Source of the DNA: Geopsychrobacter sp.
GTDB lineage: Bacteria > Desulfobacterota > Desulfuromonadia > Desulfuromonadales > Geopsychrobacteraceae
Reading direction: 5' to 3'
Assembly (NCBI GenBank): GCA_030620915.1
Contig: JAUXIR010000024.1
Coordinates: 1-10,653 of the forward strand
DNA length: 10,653 nt
Position numbers and translations under genes: made by a program. Positions 6,513 through 10,653 of this stretch are shown piece after piece. How positions within the stretch are numbered: the first letter of the stretch is position 1; each line of letters opens with the position of its first letter. The notes under the pieces are model-generated. The model was not told where the DNA came from. It saw only the letters and a list, made by a program, of their open reading frames with translations, and did no database searches.

Positions 6513-6621
6513 ATTTCTATTGCCTCCTTGTTAGTCTTCAGGGCAACGCACCGCTTAAGGGTCCGCGCGCCGAAAATGCTCCAGACTGTGATTATTTCAG
6601 TATTTTTTTTGCAGAGAGACC

Positions 6622-6651
6622 TTAATAACAGGAAAACCACCGGAGGGTCAA
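6622..6651 (-). promoter_or_regulatory. Candidate sigma-70 promoter for lysC-cimA
   Basis: In the 177-nt gap between tsaE and lysC the minus strand shows TTGACC (6651-6646), 18 bases, then TATTAA (6627-6622), matching the consensus hexamers at 5/6 and 4/6. A transcript from here would have a leader of about 100 nt. I see no terminator-antiterminator pair or recognisable lysine riboswitch in that leader. The only other notable sequence is an A8 run on the minus strand (6610-6603). Confidence 0.35.
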
Positions 6652-6689
6652 AGCGTTTCTTGCGCGAGACAGCCGATAACGGGGTGTTT

Positions 6690-7160
6690 TTACTGAGTAA
6701 GCAACCATTTTTGCAAGCAGCCGAGTAGGGCTTGGGGTTCGATCCCATGAGCACTGACCGCGATCTCGCGGCAGTCGGCGGATAAACGATCAATCTGCAC
6801 CAGCAGATGATCGAATTCGCGATCCGCCAAACGCTCCGGCCATTCAACCAGAGCAACACCATCGCTATGGGCAAAGTCATCGAAACCGATCTCGATCAAC
6901 TCCTCGGCATCGGCCAGACGATAGAGATCAAAATGATAGAGATCGATCCGCGCGGGGTAGTGATTCATCAGGGTAAAGGTGGGACTGGTAATCGGGATAT
7001 TCTCGGGGACTCCAAGCCCTCGGGCCAGTGCTCGCGCAATCACCGACTTGCCTGCGCCGAGATCACCCTCTAAGAGAATCGTCAGCGGTCGCTGTAATTG
7101 CTCGCCCAGAAAACGCCCGAAAGCGCTGGTTTCTTCCTCGCTGCTGGTTTTAAACTTCAC
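6690..7160 (-). CDS. tsaE: tRNA threonylcarbamoyladenosine biosynthesis ATPase TsaE
   Basis: The 156-residue P-loop protein carries Walker A GDLGAGKS (32-39), SPTFTLMNHY (59-68), HFDLYRL (76-82) and the family's EWPER (106-110). TsaE works with TsaB and TsaD to install t6A at position 37 of ANN-decoding tRNAs; its ATPase resets the TsaBD complex. The length is normal for the family. The start is GTG at 7160, because the conserved N-terminal region begins immediately after it and no closer ATG exists. The Shine-Dalgarno is weak (GAGG about 12 nt away, within the end of the CBS gene), so translation may depend on coupling; the gap to that gene is 7 nt. It is followed by a 177-nt gap before lysC. 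Confidence 0.94.
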   Translation of the reverse strand: MKFKTSSEEETSAFGRFLGEQLQRPLTILLEGDLGAGKSVIARALARGLGVPENIPITSPTFTLMNHYPARIDLYHFDLYRLADAEELIEIGFDDFAHSDGVALVEWPERLADREFDHLLVQIDRLSADCREIAVSAHGIEPQALLGCLQKWLLTQ

Positions 7161-7167
7161 CGCAGAA

Positions 7168-7617
7168 TTAAACCTCGACGGCCCTGATCAAATCAAGACG
7201 CGCCACGACACCGACCAGTTCATCGTTCTCCATGACCGGAATGAGGTGGGCCTTATGCTGACTCATCAAACCGGCGATCTCACGCACGGTTGCCTCTGGT
7301 GTGCAGGTCACCGGCTTAGGATTATAGAGTTCATCGACTGTCTGCGCCGTCACCCGGTCGACCTCCTTGCGGAAGCGCTTCTCGCTGTCGAGATAAAATA
7401 CCCCCTCAAACAAAGCCATGACCGTAGGAATATGCAGCGGTTTCTGCTGTTCAATCAGGTCGGTCTCACTGATGACACCGGCCAATTTCCCCGAGTCATC
7501 CAGCACCGGCATATTACTGAACCTCGATGCAACAAACTTGGCGGCCAGATCCTTGAGGCTGGTATTAAGGGTCACGGTGACCATATCGGTAGTCATAATA
7601 TCTTTGGCTGTCAGCAT
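7168..7617 (-). CDS. Two-CBS-domain protein
   Basis: The 149-residue protein consists almost entirely of a CBS pair: the first at about 7-57 (IMTTDMVTVTLNTSLKDLA ... MPVLDDSGKLAGVIS) and the second at about 92-146 (PVTCTPEATVREIAGLMSQ ... IPVMENDELVGVVARLDLI). An insert of about 35 residues (FEGVFYLDSEKRFRKEV) separates them. CBS pairs bind adenosyl ligands such as AMP, ATP or SAM and act as energy sensors; no effector domain is attached, so its partner is unknown. The ATG overlaps the nnr stop by 7 nt and has GGAAGGAG ending 7 nt upstream, so it is co-translated with nnr. The position between nnr and tsaE is, as I recall, conserved in Geobacter relatives, without a demonstrated functional link. 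Confidence 0.9.
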   Translation of the reverse strand: MLTAKDIMTTDMVTVTLNTSLKDLAAKFVASRFSNMPVLDDSGKLAGVISETDLIEQQKPLHIPTVMALFEGVFYLDSEKRFRKEVDRVTAQTVDELYNPKPVTCTPEATVREIAGLMSQHKAHLIPVMENDELVGVVARLDLIRAVEV

Positions 7618-9170
7618 GCGCAGACTCCTTCCAGTTGATGTCGAACAACAGGGATAGTTTTAAGTAGATCACCGGCGAGTATCCCGGCACAGCCGATCTC
7701 ATCGGCCAACAGGTCGGCAGCAGCGCCGTGCAACCAGGCCGCGAGGCCAGCGGCATCGAAGGGGGAGAGTCCTTGAGCGAGAAGCCCACCAATCAAACCA
7801 CTGAGCACATCACCACTGCCAGCGGTAGCCAGACCGGCATTGCCGCTGCCGTTGATCCGCACGCGCCCAGCGGGATCGGCAATCAGGGTACGGGGTCCCT
7901 TCAACAACAACACAACGCCATGCTCAATCGCGAACCGGCGCGCCAGACGAAAGCGGTCCGCTTCAACTTCAGCGACGCTCAAACCGGTCAAACGTGAGAA
8001 CTCGCCGGGGTGCGGGGTTAGAATCGGCGGTCGATCTCCAGACTCAGGCAGCACATCCAGCGCTCCAACCAGGGCATTCAGGCCATCGGCGTCGATCACC
8101 AATGGAGAGCGACAACCGGCCACCAGCCTGCGCACCGCGCTGACCGTCTGCGGGTCCTGCCCCAGACCGGGTCCCAGCACCAGCGCCTGAAATTTTACCG
8201 ACAGGGACTCGATCTCGGCGCAATTCTGACTGAGCAGATGATTCTGATGCCCCGCAAGTGACCGCGTCATGACCTCTGTCAGTTTAACTTCAAGAATCGC
8301 CTGGAGTTCAGCCGGACAGGCGAGGGTTACCAGGCCGGCTCCGCTACGCAGGCCGGCTTCACTGCAAAGCGCGGCGGCACCCGTCATCCCGATCGAGCCC
8401 GCGATCACCCCCAGATGGCCAAAAGAACCCTTATGCCCAGACATCGGCCGCTGCGGCAGCAAGCCGCCGGCGACAGACTCGTCGATCAGGGTGCAAGAGA
8501 AATCATCCTGCGGTCGCGCCGCACGCGGTATGCCGATTTCAAGCACCCGCAACTCACCGACATAATCGGCTCCCGGTCGGCTGCCGTGACCGACCTTTGC
8601 ACTATCGAAGCAGAGGGTCAAGTCGGCCGCAACCGCAGCCCCCAGCACACGACCGTCGGACCCACTGACCCCCGAGGGGATATCGACCGCGACCACCTGA
8701 GCCGGGTTTTTATTCATCAGCTCAATCGCCGACCGATAGAGCCCGGTAACCTCGGTCGACAAGCCGGTTCCCAAAAGAGCATCGATAATCAGCAACGGCT
8801 CTACTGCGGAAAATTCTTCACGCAAGGCAACCTGGTTGTCAATAAAGCGAATCTCGCCATCCAATCGCTGCAAAATCTGCAACATCAAGGCAGCATCACC
8901 CGCAATCCGATCCTCGGCGGCCAGCACCAGGGTCCGTACCTGCCAGCCGCGATCAGCCAGGATTCTGGCGATCACATAGCCATCGCCGCCGTTGTTACCG
9001 CGACCCGCCAGCACCAGGATCGGGCCGGGGAAGAGCTCATGGGCATCACTCAGAATTTCTTCGGCGGCGGCACGACCGGCATTCTCCATCAATACCGCAC
9101 CGGGGATCCCTAGAGTCTCGATCGCATTAAGGTCGATCGCCTGCATCTGTTCGGCAGTGATCAGCTTCAT
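7611..9170 (-). CDS. nnr: Bifunctional NAD(P)H-hydrate epimerase / ADP-dependent dehydratase
   Basis: Repairs damaged NADHX and NADPHX. The N-terminal half is the YjeF_N epimerase, interconverting R and S forms: LAGRGNNGGDGYVIAR at about 54-69, LLIIDALLGTGL near 126-137 and VVAVDIPSGVSG at about 159-170. The C-terminal half is the ribokinase-like carbohydrate kinase dehydratase: GHKGSFGHLGVIAGS (about 245-259), LTPHPGEFSRLTG (about 384-396), LLKGPRTLIADP (about 422-433) and the catalytic NAGLATAGSGDVLSG (about 444-458). The length, 519 residues, is usual for the fused enzyme. The start is ATG 9170, giving the typical MKLITAEQMQAID opening; the upstream GGTAGG is weak and close. It is separated from acpS by 58 nt and overlaps the CBS gene by 7 nt. 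Confidence 0.95.
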   Translation of the reverse strand: MKLITAEQMQAIDLNAIETLGIPGAVLMENAGRAAAEEILSDAHELFPGPILVLAGRGNNGGDGYVIARILADRGWQVRTLVLAAEDRIAGDAALMLQILQRLDGEIRFIDNQVALREEFSAVEPLLIIDALLGTGLSTEVTGLYRSAIELMNKNPAQVVAVDIPSGVSGSDGRVLGAAVAADLTLCFDSAKVGHGSRPGADYVGELRVLEIGIPRAARPQDDFSCTLIDESVAGGLLPQRPMSGHKGSFGHLGVIAGSIGMTGAAALCSEAGLRSGAGLVTLACPAELQAILEVKLTEVMTRSLAGHQNHLLSQNCAEIESLSVKFQALVLGPGLGQDPQTVSAVRRLVAGCRSPLVIDADGLNALVGALDVLPESGDRPPILTPHPGEFSRLTGLSVAEVEADRFRLARRFAIEHGVVLLLKGPRTLIADPAGRVRINGSGNAGLATAGSGDVLSGLIGGLLAQGLSPFDAAGLAAWLHGAAADLLADEIGCAGILAGDLLKTIPVVRHQLEGVCAC

Positions 9171-9228
9171 CTACCTACCCGTTTAAAAAGTGATTGGTTC
9201 TCACAAATAACCTTGGATGCCTAAGCCA

Positions 9229-9609
9229 TCAGTCTTCAAGTATAACCGATGCCACGCCATAGTCACCGTCATGGCTATAGGAAAGATGGGAGCGCGTCGC
9301 GCCTTTTTCGGACATCAGCTCAAGAGCACGGCCAGTTAATTCGAGCGATGGACGTCCCAGATCATCGCGAATGATTTCGATCTGCTGCCAGCTCAAGCCA
9401 AAACGCAACCCGGTTCCCAGCGCCTTGACGAAGGCTTCCTTGGCGGCAAAACGGACCGCGAAATGAGAGGCAGGATCTTTGCGCGACAAGGCATAGTCGC
9501 GCTCAGCCGGGGTAAAGAGGCGCTCCAGCACCGCAAACTTTCCCTCGTCGATAAAACGTCTAAAACGGGGGATTCGGGCCAGATCGATTCCGCTGCCGAC
9601 AATCGCCAT
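9229..9609 (-). CDS. acpS: Holo-[acyl-carrier-protein] synthase
   Basis: Transfers 4'-phosphopantetheine from CoA to a serine of acyl carrier protein, activating fatty-acid synthesis. The 126-residue protein shows the AcpS signatures: GIDLARIPRF (7-16) with the Mg-binding D9, RFAAKEAFVKALGTG (53-67) with E58, and a C-terminal LSYSHDGDYGVASVI, where the usual form is LSxSHD. The ATG at 9609 shares its A with the pdxJ stop codon (TGATG), with GGAG five nt upstream, so translation is coupled to pdxJ. The pdxJ-acpS pairing is widespread in Proteobacteria. Confidence 0.96.
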   Translation of the reverse strand: MAIVGSGIDLARIPRFRRFIDEGKFAVLERLFTPAERDYALSRKDPASHFAVRFAAKEAFVKALGTGLRFGLSWQQIEIIRDDLGRPSLELTGRALELMSEKGATRSHLSYSHDGDYGVASVILED

Positions 9610-10328
9610 CAGCTCTCCTTGAGCAGCTCAAGCATTTCACGCACCGCGCGCTCCATCCCGACCAAAGCCGCCCGTCCGACAATGCTGTGGCCAATATTGA
9701 ATTCATCAATACCGCGCAACGCCGCGACCGGTCCGATATTTCGGTAATTCAGGCCATGCCCGGCATTAACCGCCATGCCGAATTTGCGTGCGGCACTGAT
9801 GGCAATCTCGATCCGCCGTAATTGGTCAAGGCGATCTTTTTCGTGGCGCATCTCACAATAGGTTCCGGTGTGAATCTCGATACCATCTGCCCCGGCGCGG
9901 TGACTGGCCTTGATCTGCTCAAGATCGGGTTCGATAAAGAGACTCACCACAATCCCGGCCTGTTGCATCAGCGCAATTTTCTGTTTTAGCGTCTGCCGCA
10001 GCATCGACACATCAAGCCCACCCTCGGTGGTCAGTTCATGGCGCCCCTCTGGAACCAGGGTGACCGTATCGGGGAGAATTTTCAGCGCAATGGCAACCAT
10101 CTCGTCGGTCAAGGCCATCTCGAGGTTGAGACTGGTCTTGATCGTACGGCGCAGTATTTCAACATCACGATCCTGAATATGGCGCCGGTCTTCGCGCAAA
10201 TGGACGGTGATGCCATGAGCGCCCGCAAGTTCTGCCAGCATTGCCGCCGCAACCGGATCGGGTTCATCTATGCCCCGCGCTTCACGCAGGGTTGCAATAT
10301 GATCGACGTTAACTCCCAATTTTGCCAA
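9609..10328 (-). CDS. pdxJ: Pyridoxine 5'-phosphate synthase
   Basis: Condenses 3-amino-1-hydroxyacetone 1-phosphate with 1-deoxy-D-xylulose 5-phosphate to make pyridoxine 5'-phosphate, the last ring-closing step of DXP-dependent vitamin B6 synthesis. The 239-residue TIM barrel aligns along its length with E. coli PdxJ: GVNVDHIATLREAR (5-18), HLREDRRHI (43-51) with the catalytic His equivalent to E. coli H45, TTEGGLDV (100-107), GADGIEIHTGTY and VNAGHGLNYRN. The start codon is TTG at 10328: it sits where the family begins, with AAAGGAG nine nt upstream, and no ATG or GTG lies nearby. The gap from glmM is 29 nt. Confidence 0.96.
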   Translation of the reverse strand: MAKLGVNVDHIATLREARGIDEPDPVAAAMLAELAGAHGITVHLREDRRHIQDRDVEILRRTIKTSLNLEMALTDEMVAIALKILPDTVTLVPEGRHELTTEGGLDVSMLRQTLKQKIALMQQAGIVVSLFIEPDLEQIKASHRAGADGIEIHTGTYCEMRHEKDRLDQLRRIEIAISAARKFGMAVNAGHGLNYRNIGPVAALRGIDEFNIGHSIVGRAALVGMERAVREMLELLKES

Positions 10329-10357
10329 GGGATCTGACTCCTTTAATCTCGTGTGAT

Positions 10358-10653
10358 TTATGCAGTGCCGATCGATTTTTCAACAGCCGCCGCAATTTCT
10401 GCCGCCAGAGCTTCGATCTGTGTCTGGTCGGTCCCTTCGAGCATAATTCGCAGCAGGGGTTCAGTCCCCGAGTAACGGATCAGAACTCGGCCCTGCTCAC
10501 CAAGCGTCTCTTCTGCAGCGGCAATCACCTTGCCGACTTCAGGCAGTTCAGCCAGATCGGTCCGCTGTCTTACCCTAATGTTCAACAAGACCTGAGGCAA
10601 CGACTCCATCACCCGGGCCAATTCCGATAAGCGCTTACCGCTGCGCTGGATAA
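10358..10653 (-). CDS. glmM: Phosphoglucosamine mutase, C-terminal part (cut by window edge)
   Basis: The frame is open from the window edge through about 98 codons to a TAA at 10360-10358. Visible sequence begins IQRSGKRLSELARVMESLPQ and contains the domain-4 phosphate-binding loop RYSGTEPLLRIMLEG, typical of GlmM. The enzyme converts glucosamine 6-phosphate to glucosamine 1-phosphate for UDP-GlcNAc, peptidoglycan and lipid A synthesis. The catalytic phosphoserine and metal loop would be upstream, beyond the window. The Leu at 10621-10619 is a TTG codon inside the gene, not a start. The neighbour pdxJ supports the call. Confidence 0.93.
   Translation of the reverse strand, partial: IQRSGKRLSELARVMESLPQVLLNIRVRQRTDLAELPEVGKVIAAAEETLGEQGRVLIRYSGTEPLLRIMLEGTDQTQIEALAAEIAAAVEKSIGTA

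Noticed and set aside
6513..6620. Possible lysine riboswitch in the lysC leader
   Set aside because: The leader is shorter than an L box and I could not find its paired helices or a following terminator.
6979..7638. Plus-strand open frame (219 codons) opposite the CBS and tsaE genes
   Set aside because: It lies opposite two well-supported genes and shows no family resemblance or upstream ribosome binding site that stands out.
8415..9113. Long plus-strand open frame (232 codons) opposite nnr
   Set aside because: The encoded protein has no recognisable motif, and the opposite strand encodes a clear Nnr. Long antisense frames are common opposite GC-rich genes.

Overview
The window reads as a chromosome segment of a Desulfuromonadales/Geobacter-type bacterium. 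The evidence is the minus-strand gene order glmM-pdxJ-acpS-nnr-CBS-tsaE-lysC-cimA, which I recall as typical of that group, together with a citramalate-type (threonine-independent) isoleucine gateway enzyme. No marker gene or rRNA is present, so the placement is by gene order and protein resemblance only.

Right part (about 3078-10653, all minus strand): a tightly packed housekeeping run read from high to low coordinates. It starts with the C-terminus of phosphoglucosamine mutase (glmM, cut by the window edge). It continues with pdxJ (vitamin B6, TTG start), acpS (holo-ACP synthase, TGATG overlap with pdxJ), nnr (bifunctional NAD(P)HX repair), a two-CBS-domain protein overlapping nnr by 7 nt, tsaE (tRNA t6A ATPase), lysC (aspartate kinase), cimA (citramalate synthase) and a membrane-anchored ComEA-like helix-hairpin-helix protein. 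Overlaps and short gaps imply one or two transcripts. A 177-nt gap before lysC holds a plausible promoter, so lysC-cimA-comEA may be a separate transcript that controls carbon entry into the aspartate-family and isoleucine pathways. lysC also contains a perfect Shine-Dalgarno in front of an in-frame ATG, suggesting a separately translated regulatory beta subunit.

Middle (2795-2950, minus): a 51-residue zinc-ribbon protein with a strong ribosome binding site, easily missed because of its size.

Left part (103-2762): an accessory island bounded by a perfect 33-bp inverted repeat. It holds a type IV pilin-like prepilin gene (plus strand) and, converging on it, a 603-residue transposase-like protein with two tandem zinc ribbons, a helix-turn-helix and a DDE-like core. 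Just inside the left repeat is a strong intrinsic terminator. Just inside the right repeat are a consensus -35 box and a 12-bp hairpin that buries the transposase Shine-Dalgarno. This layout is what an insertion sequence shielded from outside transcription would look like, except that it appears to carry a pilin passenger. The last 21 codons of an unidentified plus-strand gene lie outside the left repeat.

The island is the part worth following up. Whether the inverted repeat marks the true element ends, and whether the pilin travels with it, cannot be settled from one copy.
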